From DASVDK01 sp036381125 [NCBI: Thermodesulfobacteriota bacterium] (GTDB lineage Bacteria > DASVDK01), in NCBI GenBank assembly GCA_036381125.1, contig DASVDK010000124.1, positions 1-34,888 on the forward strand: DNA of 34,888 nucleotides, read 5' to 3'. The position numbers and the translations under genes are program-made. Below are positions 9,585-17,620 of this stretch, in pieces. Under the pieces are notes generated by a model. The model was not told where the DNA came from and did not search any database. It worked only from the letters and a program-made list of their open reading frames with translations. The first letter of the stretch is position 1, and the number at the start of each line of letters is the position of its first letter.

Positions 9585-10462
9585 GGGTGCCGGAGCGTCT
9601 TCCAGTTGATCGCGACGGTGCCGGCCAGCACGGCGGCGCACCCCACGAGGGTGAGCGGTCCCGGCCGCTCGCCGAGCCAGACCGCGCCGACGCCCAGCGC
9701 GATGACCGGCGACACGTAGGTCCAGGTCGTCGGGAACGTGGCGCCTGCCCGCGCGAGGAGCCAGTAGTAGAGGCCGAGCCCGATCATCGACGCAACGACG
9801 GCGAGGTACGCGAGCGCGGCGAGGGCCGCGGGCGTGACGTCCGGCAGCCACGGTCGCTCGAGGAGCGCCGCGAGCGCGAGCAGCGGCAGGCTGCCGAAGA
9901 GCATCTGCCAGGCGTTGAACCCGAACGGCGACAGTCGTCGCACCAGCGAGCGCGACCGGACGGCTCCCACGGCGAACGCCAGCTCTCCCAGCACGAGCCC
10001 CACCTTGCCGATGGTCTCGGCGGCGCCTCCCGACCCCGGGGTGCCGCCCGGCCGGTCGGCCACGATGGCGGCGGTGCCGGCCACGCTCACGGCGAGCCCG
10101 AGGACCACCCCGGCGGCGAGCGGCGCCTCGCCGCCGGCGGCGGCGATGAGCGTCGTGAAGATCGGGGCGGTCGAGACGAGGAAGGCGGCCGTCCCGGACG
10201 AGACGTGCTGCTCGCCCCAGAAGAGGGCGGCGTAGGGGACGGACGTCATCAGAACCCCGGCCGCCGCCACCGCGGCCGCGTCCGTCGCGCCGAGACGCGG
10301 CCGCCGGCCGGCCCAGGCGAGGACCGGCAAGAGGCCCGCGCCGGCGAGGAAGAACCGCAGGCCGGCGAAGAGGAACGGCGGCAGCCCCCCGTCGAGCCCC
10401 ACCCGGATGGCGAAGAAGGTCGTCCCGAAGATCGCGCACATCGCCAGGTACGCCAGCAGCAT
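9545..10462 (-). CDS. EamA/DMT-family transporter
   Basis: 305 residues with about ten hydrophobic helices and two EamA repeats (LLAYLAMCAIFGTTFFAIRV at the N-terminus; a second repeat from GLVLGELAFAVGAV). Family members export amino acids or other metabolites across the inner membrane. The start ATG at 10462 has AAGGAGG six bases upstream on the minus strand. It is transcribed divergently from a MocR-type regulator, a common pairing in which the regulator controls the exporter. The last residues, about GSGLSVLRAGKR plus the stop, are encoded inside the REP cluster, so the natural C-terminus (near AINWKTLRH) has been replaced or extended by repeat sequence. Substrate unknown; a PLP- or amino-acid-related compound is a guess from the neighbour. 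Confidence 0.88.
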   Translation of the reverse strand: MLLAYLAMCAIFGTTFFAIRVGLDGGLPPFLFAGLRFFLAGAGLLPVLAWAGRRPRLGATDAAAVAAAGVLMTSVPYAALFWGEQHVSSGTAAFLVSTAPIFTTLIAAAGGEAPLAAGVVLGLAVSVAGTAAIVADRPGGTPGSGGAAETIGKVGLVLGELAFAVGAVRSRSLVRRLSPFGFNAWQMLFGSLPLLALAALLERPWLPDVTPAALAALAYLAVVASMIGLGLYYWLLARAGATFPTTWTYVSPVIALGVGAVWLGERPGPLTLVGCAAVLAGTVAINWKTLRHPGSGLSVLRAGKR

Positions 10463-10496
10463 GGCGCCTCCTTCACTCGAGACAAGAACGTTACAC

Positions 10497-10525
10497 TTGC
10501 ATTTGTACCCCTGTCCATGTATGTA
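10497..10525 (+). promoter_or_regulatory. Candidate promoter for the MocR-type regulator
   Basis: TTGCAT (10497-10502) and TATGTA (10520-10525) are separated by 17 bp. The whole 10485-10533 stretch is unusually AT-rich for this genome. If used, transcription would begin within a few bases of ATG 10534, which has no Shine-Dalgarno sequence, implying a leaderless or nearly leaderless mRNA. On the other strand TGGACA and TAACGT, 18 bp apart, could drive the EamA gene, so the same 70 bp probably holds both promoters and the regulator's operator. Confidence 0.45.
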
Positions 10526-10533
10526 TTGTCACG

Positions 10534-11916
10534 ATGACAATATGGCGACCGGACCTGACGCGGCGGCAGGGGCCGCTCTACCGCCGGATCGTCGAGGCGC
10601 TCGCCGAGGCGGTCGAGGCGGGCACCCTGCCCGCGGGGACGCGCCTGCCGACCCATCGCGACCTTGCGGCCGGCCTCGGCGTCACGATCGGCACGGTGAC
10701 GCGCGCCTACGCGGAGGCGGAGCGGCGCGGACTCGTCGTCGGCCGGGTCGGCAGCGGCACGTACGTCGGGACGGCCGAGCCGGCGGCCGGTCTGCCCGGC
10801 ACGCCGGAGCCTGTCCCCGGTCTCCTCGACCTGTCGTTCAACGGGGCGGCCGACGTCCACGCGGGGGAGGTGGCCGCGGCGCTGGCCGCGCTGGCCGCGC
10901 GCCCCGACCTCGCGGCGCTCCTCGGCTATCAGGCCGATGCCGGCCGGCCCGCGCACCGCGCCGCCGGCGCGGCGTGGCTCGGCCGCTCCGGCGTGGACGC
11001 TCGGCCCGAGCAGGTGCTCGTGACCAGCGGCGGCCAGCACGCCCTGGCAGTCGCCCTTGCCACGGTGGCGAGGCCGGACGACCTGGTCCTCGCCGAGGCG
11101 GTCACCTATGCCGGGGTGAAGGCGCTCGCGAGCCTCCTCGACCTGCGCCTCGAGGGGGCGGCCATGGACCGCGACGGGCTCGTCCCGGAGGCGGTCGAGG
11201 AGGCCTGTCGGCGCGGGCCGGTCCGGGCCCTCTACGTCATCCCGACCCTGCAGAACCCGACGACCGCCCTCATGCCCGAGGCGCGGCGCCGTCGCCTGGC
11301 CGAGATCTGCCGGCGCCACGACGTCGTCCTGATCGAGGACCACGTCGACGGGTTCCTGGTCGCCGACGCGCCGGCGCCCCTGGCCGCCTTCGCCCCCGAG
11401 CGGACGTTCCTCCTGACCAGCCTCTCGAAGAGCCTCGCGCCCGGGTTGCGCATCGGCTACATGCTGGCCCCGGAGGCGTACGCGGCGCGCGCAGCGGCCG
11501 TGCTGCGAACGCTCTCCTGGATGTCGGCGCCGCTCATGGCCGAGGTCGCGGCGCTCCTCGTGCAGGACGGCACCGCCGCCCGGATCGTCGAGGCGCACCG
11601 GCGCGAGGCGCGGGCCCGGCAGCGGATCGCCGCCGACGTGCTGACCGGCGCCTCGGTCGAGACCCGGCCGGAGGCCTACCACCTCTGGCTGCACCTGCCG
11701 CCCCCCTGGCGGGCGGCCGACTTCGCGGCGCGGGCGCGCGAGGCGGGCGTGGCCGTGGCGCCCGCGGAGGTCTTCGCCGTCGACCGGGCGCGAGCGCCGG
11801 AGGCGGTGCGGGTCGCGCTCGGGGTGGCGCCCGATCGGGGGGCCCTCGAGGGCGGCCTTCGGGTCCTCGCGCGGCTCCTGGCCGCGCCGCCGGCGCCCTA
11901 TCTGCCGGTGCTCTAG
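10534..11916 (+). CDS. MocR-family regulator (GntR HTH fused to class I aminotransferase fold)
   Basis: 460 residues. The N-terminal winged helix (about 10-75) has the GntR signature LPAGTRLPTHRDLAAGLGVTIGTVTRAYAE. Residues about 100-450 form a fold-type I aminotransferase domain with TSGGQHAL, PTLQNPTTALM, the Asp/His segment DVVLIEDHVDGF and the PLP-lysine region LTSLSKSLAPGLRIGYM. MocR proteins bind PLP or its adducts and act as regulators rather than enzymes, often controlling a divergently placed transporter or PLP-pathway gene. Here the divergent gene is an EamA exporter only 71 bp away. The start is ATG 10534; no ribosome-binding site is visible, fitting leaderless translation. The enzyme-like lysine is retained. 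Confidence 0.9.
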   Translation: MTIWRPDLTRRQGPLYRRIVEALAEAVEAGTLPAGTRLPTHRDLAAGLGVTIGTVTRAYAEAERRGLVVGRVGSGTYVGTAEPAAGLPGTPEPVPGLLDLSFNGAADVHAGEVAAALAALAARPDLAALLGYQADAGRPAHRAAGAAWLGRSGVDARPEQVLVTSGGQHALAVALATVARPDDLVLAEAVTYAGVKALASLLDLRLEGAAMDRDGLVPEAVEEACRRGPVRALYVIPTLQNPTTALMPEARRRRLAEICRRHDVVLIEDHVDGFLVADAPAPLAAFAPERTFLLTSLSKSLAPGLRIGYMLAPEAYAARAAAVLRTLSWMSAPLMAEVAALLVQDGTAARIVEAHRREARARQRIAADVLTGASVETRPEAYHLWLHLPPPWRAADFAARAREAGVAVAPAEVFAVDRARAPEAVRVALGVAPDRGALEGGLRVLARLLAAPPAPYLPVL

Positions 11917-12025
11917 GGCGCCCGTCCGCAAAGGAGGGCGCGGGGGGACGACCGGGCCGCACCGGCCCGAGTGCGGGAGGGCCGCCGGCTCGAGCGCCGG
12001 CAGAGCGGTGCGCGAGCGGGATGAT

Positions 12026-12050
12026 TGGAAAATGGAAAGACCTGACCCCA
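12026..12050 (+). repeat. REP-like unit upstream of metH
   Basis: A single direct copy of the 25-base unit (TGGAAAATGGAAAG followed by ACCTGACCCCA) lies between the MocR stop and the metH ribosome-binding site. It contains in-frame ATGs (12008 just before it, 12035 within it) that can mislead start calling for metH, giving an N-terminus MERPDPTH that is repeat sequence. Confidence 0.85.
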
Positions 12051-12070
12051 CCCATAGGAGCGAGCCGACG

Positions 12071-15000
12071 GTGAACAGGACGGAGCGCGTCGCCCGCCTC
12101 GTGGCGGCGCTCGAGGAGCGGGTCCTCGTCCTCGACGGGGCGATGGGCACGGCCATCCAGGCGAAGGGCCTCACGGCGGCCGACTTCGGCGGCCCGGCGC
12201 TCGAGGGGTGCAACGAGCACCTCGTCGTCACGCGGCCGGACGTCGTCACGGCCATCCACGAGGCGTATCTGGCCGCGGGGTGCGACATCGTCGAGACCAA
12301 TACGTTCGGCGCAACCCCGCTCGTCCTCGCCGAGTACGGGCTCGAGGGCGAGGCGATCAGGCTCAACCGCGAGGCGGCGCGCCTGGCGCGGGCGGCGGCC
12401 GAGCGTTTCTCGACGCCCGACCGCCCGCGCTTCGTGGCGGGCTCCATGGGGCCGACCACGAAGGCGATCTCGGTGACCGGCGGCGTCACGTTCGACGAGC
12501 TGGTCGAGCACTTCCACGTACAGGCGAGAGGGCTCCACGAGGGGGGCGTCGACTACTTCCTCCTCGAGACCTGCCAGGACACGCGCAACATCAAGGCGGG
12601 CCTCCTCGGCATCGCGAGGCTCAACGAGTCGCTGCCGCCCGAGGAGCGGATCCCGGTGGCCGTCTCGGCGACGATCGAGCCGATGGGGACGATGCTCGCG
12701 GGCCAGTCGGTGGACGCGCTGGCCGCGGCGCTCGAGCACGCCGATCTCCTCTACCTCGGCCTCAACTGCGCCACCGGCCCGGAGTTCATGACCGACCACA
12801 TCCGGTCGCTCGCGGCCCTGTCGCGCTTCCGCGTGGCGTGCGTGCCCAACGCGGGGCTGCCGGACGAGAACGGGCACTACCTCGAGACGCCGGAGATGAT
12901 CGCCCAGACGATCCGGCACTTCCTCGACCAGGGGTGGCTCAACGCGGTCGGGGGCTGCTGCGGCACGCACGCGGGGCACATCGCCGCGCTGGTGGAGGCG
13001 GCGGCCGGCCGCCGCCCGCGCGTGCCGCCGACCGCGCGCCGCTCGACCCTCTCGGGGATCGACTACGTCGAGGTCACCGACGACGTGCGGCCGGTCCTCG
13101 TGGGAGAGCGGACCAACGTCATCGGCAGCCGGAAGTTCAAGGACCTGATCGTCGAGGAGAAGTTCGAGGAGGCGGCCGAGATCGCGCGGGCGCAGGTGAA
13201 GAGCCTCGCGCAGGTGATCGACGTCTGCCTGGCGAACCCCGACCGGGACGAGATGGCCGACATGCGCCGGTTCCTCACGGCGCTGATCAACAAGGTCCGC
13301 GTCCCGCTCATGATCGACTCGACCGACCCCGCGGTCATCGAGATGGCGCTCACGTTCTGTCAGGGCAAGGCCATCGTCAACTCGGTGAACCTCGAGGACG
13401 GCGAGGAGCGGTTCGCCCGCGTCGTCCCGCTCGCCCGGAAGTACGGCGCGGCGCTCGTCGTCGGGACCATCGACGACGACCCGAAGCAGGGGATGGGCGT
13501 GACGCGCGAGCGCAAGCTCGCCATCGCCGAGCGCGAGTACGCGCTCCTCACGGGGAAGTACGGCGTGCCGCCCGAGGACATCTACTGGGACCCGCTGGTC
13601 TTCCCCTGCGCGACCGGCGACGCGCAGTACGTCGGCTCGGCGGTGGAGACGATCGAGGGCGTCCGGCTCCTCAAGCAGCGCTTCCCGGGCACGCGCACGA
13701 TCCTCGGCATCTCGAACGTGTCGTTCGGCCTGCCGCCCGCGGGGCGCGAGGTGCTGAACTCCGTCTTCCTCTACCACTGCGTGCAGGCGGGGCTCGACCT
13801 CGCCATCGTCAACACCGAGCGGCTCGAGCGGTACCCGCAGATCCCGGCCGAGGAGCGCAAGCTCGCCGAGGACCTCCTCTGGAACCGCGGCGACGACCCG
13901 GTCGCCGCCTTCGCGGCCCACTTCCGCGACCGGAAGGGCAAGGCGAAGGGGAGCCGGGCGGACCTCCCGCTCGACCAGCGGCTCGCGCGCTACATCGTCG
14001 AGGGGAGCCGCGACGGGCTGATCGAGGACCTGAACGAGAAGCTCAAGGAGGCCAGGCCGCTCGACATCATCAACGGCCCGCTCATGGCCGGCATGGACGA
14101 GGTGGGCCGCCTCTTCAACAACAACGAGCTGATCGTGGCCGAGGTGCTCCAGTCGGCGGAGGCGATGAAGCTCGCGGTCGCGCACCTCGAGCCCTTCATG
14201 GACCGGGCGGACGTCTCGACGCGCGGCAAGGTGATCCTCGCGACGGTGAAGGGCGACGTCCACGACATCGGCAAGAACCTCGTCGAGATCATCCTCAAGA
14301 ACAACGGCTTCGAGGTCGTGAACCTCGGCATCAAGGTCGCGCCCGAGCAGCTCCTCGCCGCCGTCAAGGCGCACCGGCCGGACATCATCGGCCTCTCCGG
14401 GCTCCTCGTGAAGTCGGCCCAGCAGATGGTGACCACGGCCGAGGACCTGTCGCGCGCCGGCGTCCGGCTGCCGGTCCTCGTCGGCGGGGCGGCGCTCTCG
14501 CGCGCCTTCGTCGACAAGAAGATCGCGCCGGCCTACGAGGGCGGCCTGGTCGCCTACGCGCGCGACGCCATGCAGGGGCTCGACCTCGCCAAGCAGATCG
14601 TCGAGCCCGAGGCGCGCGAGCGGCTCGCGGCCGACCTGGCCCGGCAGCGGGCGGCCCTGGCGGTGGACGACGGCCTCAAGGTGGCCCGCTCCGAGGCGCC
14701 TCGCAGCCGGTCGCTGGAGGTGCCGGTGCTCTCCGACCTGCCGGCGGCGCCCGACTTCGAACGCCACGTCCTCGCCTGGACGCCGCTCGACGAGCTGTGG
14801 GCCTACGTCAACCCGCGCATGCTCTACGGCAAGCACCTCGGCATGAAGGGCGTGGGGCTGCGCATGCTCGACGCGGGCCGGCGCCCCTCGCGGCGGTCGG
14901 CGGACGAGGAGGAGCGCCGCGCCGCGGAGATCGTCGAGGTCGTGGAGGCGGTCAAGGCCGACATCCGCAGCCGCCGCAAGGACCTCATGCGGCCGCGCGC

Positions 15001-15619
15001 GGTCTACCGCTTCTTCCGCGCGGCGAGCGAGGGGAACCGGCTGCACCTGTACGGGCCGTCGGGCGGCCCCGGGCGCGGGACGCCGCTCGCCACGTTCGAC
15101 TTCCCCAGGCAGCCGCGGCCCGAGGGGCTCTGCATCGCCGACTACGTCCACCCGGTGGACGCGCCCGGCGTCGACACGGTCTGCCTCTTCGTCACGACGG
15201 CGGGGGAGGGGGTGCGCGCCGAGGCCGAGGCGCTCAAGGCGCGCGGCGAGTACCTCAGGTCGCACGTCCTCATGGCGCTCGGCCTCGAGACCGCGGAGGC
15301 CTACGCCGAGTGGCTGCACGCGAAGCTGCGCGGCCTCTGGGGGTTCCCCGACCCGCCGACCACGACCATGAAGTCGCGCTTCCAGGCGCGCTACCGCGGC
15401 AAGCGCTACTCGTTCGGCTATCCGGCCTGCCCGCGCCTCGACGACCAGGCGATCCTCTTCGGGCTGCTCGAGCCGGCCGACATCGGCGTGCAGCTCACCG
15501 ACGGCTTCATGATGGATCCCGAGGCGAGCGTCTCGGCGATCGTCGTGCACCACCCCCAGGCGGTCTACTTCGGCGTCGGGCCCGGCGGCGAGCAGCCGGG
15601 CGCGGGGGCGGAGGACTGA
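12071..15619 (+). CDS. metH: Cobalamin-dependent methionine synthase
   Basis: Transfers the methyl group of 5-methyltetrahydrofolate to homocysteine through methylcobalamin. All modules are present in one chain of about 1,182 residues: homocysteine-binding barrel (about 1-315; DGAMGT, zinc ligands in LNCATG and GGCCGTHAG), pterin-binding barrel (from VGERTNVIGSRKF, about 344-610), B12 cap (about 636-712), B12-binding Rossmann domain with the DxHxxG motif in KGDVHDIGKN (about 727-735), and the SAM-dependent reactivation domain ending with FGYPACPRLDDQ and the C-terminal YFGVG. Start: GTG 12071 with AGGAG 12056-12060 ten bases upstream; upstream ATGs lie in or before a REP unit. Length is near the E. 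coli enzyme (1,227 aa). No SAM or cobalamin riboswitch is evident directly upstream. Confidence 0.96.
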   Translation: MNRTERVARLVAALEERVLVLDGAMGTAIQAKGLTAADFGGPALEGCNEHLVVTRPDVVTAIHEAYLAAGCDIVETNTFGATPLVLAEYGLEGEAIRLNREAARLARAAAERFSTPDRPRFVAGSMGPTTKAISVTGGVTFDELVEHFHVQARGLHEGGVDYFLLETCQDTRNIKAGLLGIARLNESLPPEERIPVAVSATIEPMGTMLAGQSVDALAAALEHADLLYLGLNCATGPEFMTDHIRSLAALSRFRVACVPNAGLPDENGHYLETPEMIAQTIRHFLDQGWLNAVGGCCGTHAGHIAALVEAAAGRRPRVPPTARRSTLSGIDYVEVTDDVRPVLVGERTNVIGSRKFKDLIVEEKFEEAAEIARAQVKSLAQVIDVCLANPDRDEMADMRRFLTALINKVRVPLMIDSTDPAVIEMALTFCQGKAIVNSVNLEDGEERFARVVPLARKYGAALVVGTIDDDPKQGMGVTRERKLAIAEREYALLTGKYGVPPEDIYWDPLVFPCATGDAQYVGSAVETIEGVRLLKQRFPGTRTILGISNVSFGLPPAGREVLNSVFLYHCVQAGLDLAIVNTERLERYPQIPAEERKLAEDLLWNRGDDPVAAFAAHFRDRKGKAKGSRADLPLDQRLARYIVEGSRDGLIEDLNEKLKEARPLDIINGPLMAGMDEVGRLFNNNELIVAEVLQSAEAMKLAVAHLEPFMDRADVSTRGKVILATVKGDVHDIGKNLVEIILKNNGFEVVNLGIKVAPEQLLAAVKAHRPDIIGLSGLLVKSAQQMVTTAEDLSRAGVRLPVLVGGAALSRAFVDKKIAPAYEGGLVAYARDAMQGLDLAKQIVEPEARERLAADLARQRAALAVDDGLKVARSEAPRSRSLEVPVLSDLPAAPDFERHVLAWTPLDELWAYVNPRMLYGKHLGMKGVGLRMLDAGRRPSRRSADEEERRAAEIVEVVEAVKADIRSRRKDLMRPRAVYRFFRAASEGNRLHLYGPSGGPGRGTPLATFDFPRQPRPEGLCIADYVHPVDAPGVDTVCLFVTTAGEGVRAEAEALKARGEYLRSHVLMALGLETAEAYAEWLHAKLRGLWGFPDPPTTTMKSRFQARYRGKRYSFGYPACPRLDDQAILFGLLEPADIGVQLTDGFMMDPEASVSAIVVHHPQAVYFGVGPGGEQPGAGAED

Positions 15620-15746
15620 CGCGGGCCCGGGCGGGCCCGCGCGCGGCGACCGAGCCGCCGTATCGCCTGGACCGCAGGGCCGCCGCCCGGGCAACGGCGG
15701 CCCGGCACGCAGCCTGCACAAGGGGGAGGGCGACGGTCGGGGCGTT

Positions 15747-15810
15747 CAAGATCTGGCCGTCACCGGACGCCCTGGGTGCGGTCCCCTCCCCCGCACCCGG
15801 GGCGATCTTG
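15747..15810. terminator. Bidirectional hairpin terminator between metH and the amidohydrolase
   Basis: CAAGATC (15747-15753) pairs with GATCTTG (15804-15810). Inside, CCTGGGTGCGG (15771-15781) pairs with CCGCACCCGGG (15791-15801) around a 9-base loop, with one G-T wobble. It lies between two convergent genes. The 15620-15746 stretch holds another GC-rich dyad (GCGGGCCC repeats near 15621-15642) but no gene I can support. Confidence 0.6.
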
Positions 15811-15833
15811 TCTCCGGGCGAGCCGGCGCCCGC

Positions 15834-17015
15834 TCACGCCGGCGGAGCATCTCGTACCACGACCTTCCCAGCCACCATCACCATCGACGGCCGCGAGGCG
15901 AGGTCGAAGGGATGGCCCCGGTGCACGACGAGGTCGGCCGACTTGCCGGGCTCGAGGCTGCCGATGCGATCGGCGACCCCGAGGACCCGGGCCGGCTCGA
16001 GCGTGACGGCCCGGAGCGCCCCCTCCGGGCTCATCCCGGCGCGTACGGCGAGCCCGGCGCAGAGGGGGAGGTACTCGAGCCCGGTCACCGGGTGGTCGGT
16101 GATCAGGCAGACACGCACGCCGGCTCGCTCGAGCAGCCCCGGCGTCTCGAACCCCCGGCGGCGCAACTCCACCTTCGAACGCGACGACATGCTCGGCCCG
16201 ACCAGGCAGGGGACGCCGGCCTCGGCGAGCCGGTCGGCGACGAGGTGGGCCTCGGTGGCATGGTCGATGACGACCTCGATGCCGAACTCCTCGCCGATTC
16301 GCAGCGCCGTGAGGATGTCGTCCGCCCGGTGCGCGTGGCAGCGCAGCGGGATCTCGCCGGCGAGCACCCGCGCGACCGCGTCGAGCTTGAGGTCCGGGTC
16401 GACCGGCCGCTCGTCCGAGGCGCGCGCCCGCCTCTCGACGTACGCCCGCGCGCGGACGAGCGTTTCGCGCAGGAGCCCCGCGATGGCCATGCGGGTGATC
16501 GGCGACTTCTTCTGGTCGCGGCCGTGCGCCCGCTTGGGGTTCTCGCCGAAGGCGGCCTTGAGACCGGCCGGGTCGCGCAGCACCATCGCGTCGACGCGCG
16601 ACCCGGCCAGCCGGATCACGCACCCGAGGCCGCCGAGGACGTTGGCGCTGCCCGGCGTGACGAAGGCGGCGGTCACGCCCGCCTCCAGGGCGTCGCGGAT
16701 GCCGTCGTCGTCGGGGTTGATGCCGTCCCGGGCGCGCAGGTGCGGCGTGAGCGGCTCGGCGGTCTCGTTGTAATCGGCCCCTTCCCAGCCGATCCCCTCC
16801 TCGTGGAGACCGACGTGCGTGTGGGCGTCGACGAAGCCGGGCGTGACCACGCAGCCCCGCGCGTCGATCACCTCGGCGCCCTGCGGCACCGCGACGGCGT
16901 GGGCGTGTCCCACCGCCGCGATGCGGTCGCCCTCGACGAGCACCGTCCCGGCCGCCAGCGTCCCGTGGGAGACCGTGTGCACCTCGCCGCCGCAGATCGC
17001 GAGCATCACGCGCAT
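15834..17015 (-). CDS. Imidazolonepropionase-like amidohydrolase
   Basis: 393 residues. Amidohydrolase superfamily: an N-terminal beta-sandwich strand set, then the metal motif GFVDAHTHVGL (HxH), further ligands in RCHAHRADD and IDHATEAH, and the catalytic Asp in LITDHPVTG. The C-terminal half returns to the sandwich with GSLEPGKSADLVVHRGHPFD. Members close to this pattern hydrolyse cyclic amides or peptides with one or two metals; the substrate here is unknown. No signal peptide is present, so it is cytoplasmic. ATG 17015 lacks a clear ribosome-binding site; ATG 17006 (MLAICGG) is an alternative start. It is convergent with metH and divergent from the thioesterase-MEMO-amidase operon, sharing a 142-bp intergenic region. 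Confidence 0.88.
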   Translation of the reverse strand: MRVMLAICGGEVHTVSHGTLAAGTVLVEGDRIAAVGHAHAVAVPQGAEVIDARGCVVTPGFVDAHTHVGLHEEGIGWEGADYNETAEPLTPHLRARDGINPDDDGIRDALEAGVTAAFVTPGSANVLGGLGCVIRLAGSRVDAMVLRDPAGLKAAFGENPKRAHGRDQKKSPITRMAIAGLLRETLVRARAYVERRARASDERPVDPDLKLDAVARVLAGEIPLRCHAHRADDILTALRIGEEFGIEVVIDHATEAHLVADRLAEAGVPCLVGPSMSSRSKVELRRRGFETPGLLERAGVRVCLITDHPVTGLEYLPLCAGLAVRAGMSPEGALRAVTLEPARVLGVADRIGSLEPGKSADLVVHRGHPFDLASRPSMVMVAGKVVVRDAPPA

Positions 17016-17040
17016 CGTGCGGGCGCGGCCGGCGCGCTGT

Positions 17041-17071
17041 CAAGGCGCCGGCGCCGGCGGCCGGCGCCTTG
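17041..17071. repeat. Perfect 11-bp inverted repeat in the divergent intergenic region
   Basis: CAAGGCGCCGG (17041-17051) is mirrored by CCGGCGCCTTG (17061-17071). A third related sequence, CGCCTTGAC (17079-17087), pairs with GTCAAGGCG (17039-17047). The outer elements contain TTGACA (minus strand) and TTGACG (plus strand). The arrangement could be an operator shared by the divergent amidohydrolase and thioesterase operon. Confidence 0.5.
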
Positions 17072-17082
17072 CGGTCGCCGCC

Positions 17083-17112
17083 TTGACGACGGCGCCGCCG
17101 GTCGGCTACAGT
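17083..17112 (+). promoter_or_regulatory. Candidate sigma-70 promoter of the thioesterase-MEMO-amidase operon
   Basis: TTGACG (17083-17088) and TACAGT (17107-17112) with an 18-bp spacer, 46 bp before the GTG start at 17158. It overlaps the CAAGGCG-type inverted repeat, so repressor control is plausible. Confidence 0.5.
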
Positions 17113-17157
17113 GCCGCTGCCGGGAAAGCCTTGCGGGACAGCTACTTAGGTGGTCGA

Positions 17158-17619
17158 GTGGAGCCTGTGACCGAGCGGGAGGCGGGGGCCGGGCGAGCGG
17201 GGTGGCCGAGCGTTCGCGCGGTCGCCTCGGCCGTCGTGCCCTACGCCGACACCGACGCGCAGGGGCGCGTCTACTACGGACACTACGCCCGCTACCTGGA
17301 CGAGGGGAGGTTCCGGCTCTGGACCGCCGCGGGCTTCGACGAGGCGGAGCTGCGGCGGCTCGAGCACGCCACGGTGCTCGCGCGTCTCGAGATCGACTAC
17401 CGCGGGCCCGCGGAGTTCCACGACCGCCTGCGCGTCGCGGTGGGGATCGAGTCGATCGGCCGCACGAGCCTCGTGCTCCGCTACGCCGTGACGCACGCGG
17501 ACGGCCGCCCGGTCCTCGACGCGCGTCAGGTCCTCGTGCACGTCGACCTCGCGGCGGGCGGGCGCCCCGTCCCGTGGACCTCCGCGGATCGGGCGCGCCT
17601 CGATCCCCTGGTCGGCTGA
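17158..17619 (+). CDS. Acyl-CoA thioesterase, 4-hydroxybenzoyl-CoA thioesterase (hot-dog) family
   Basis: 153 residues. The hot-dog signature VVPYADTDAQGRVYYGHYARYLDEGR carries the active-site Asp and the following G.V.Y..Y pattern of the 4HBT/YbgC group. The remainder (LEIDYRGPAEFHDRL, IGRTSLVLRYAVTH, RQVLVHVDL) follows the family strand order. It hydrolyses acyl- or aryl-CoA thioesters; the acyl group is not predictable. GTG 17158 is chosen because AGGTGG lies about six bases upstream; GTG 17167 is a close alternative. It is the first gene of a plus-strand operon: the next start (17621) comes one base after its TGA, implying translational coupling. Confidence 0.85.
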   Translation: MEPVTEREAGAGRAGWPSVRAVASAVVPYADTDAQGRVYYGHYARYLDEGRFRLWTAAGFDEAELRRLEHATVLARLEIDYRGPAEFHDRLRVAVGIESIGRTSLVLRYAVTHADGRPVLDARQVLVHVDLAAGGRPVPWTSADRARLDPLVG

Positions 17620-17620
17620 C

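Noticed and set aside
12008-12070. metH start at ATG 12008 or 12035
   Set aside because: The extension is REP sequence or its flank; GTG 12071 has AGGAG at the right distance and matches the family N-terminus.
11534-15721. 1,395-codon minus-strand open frame over metH
   Set aside because: Antisense shadow of metH and the end of the MocR gene; no recognisable domain.
12208-16773. 1,521-codon plus-strand open frame
   Set aside because: Out-of-frame shadow of metH that runs on antisense to the amidohydrolase; low-complexity Arg/Gly/Ala composition.
16021-16830. Possible plus-strand genes across the amidohydrolase region
   Set aside because: The minus-strand amidohydrolase has complete metal motifs; the plus-strand frames have none.
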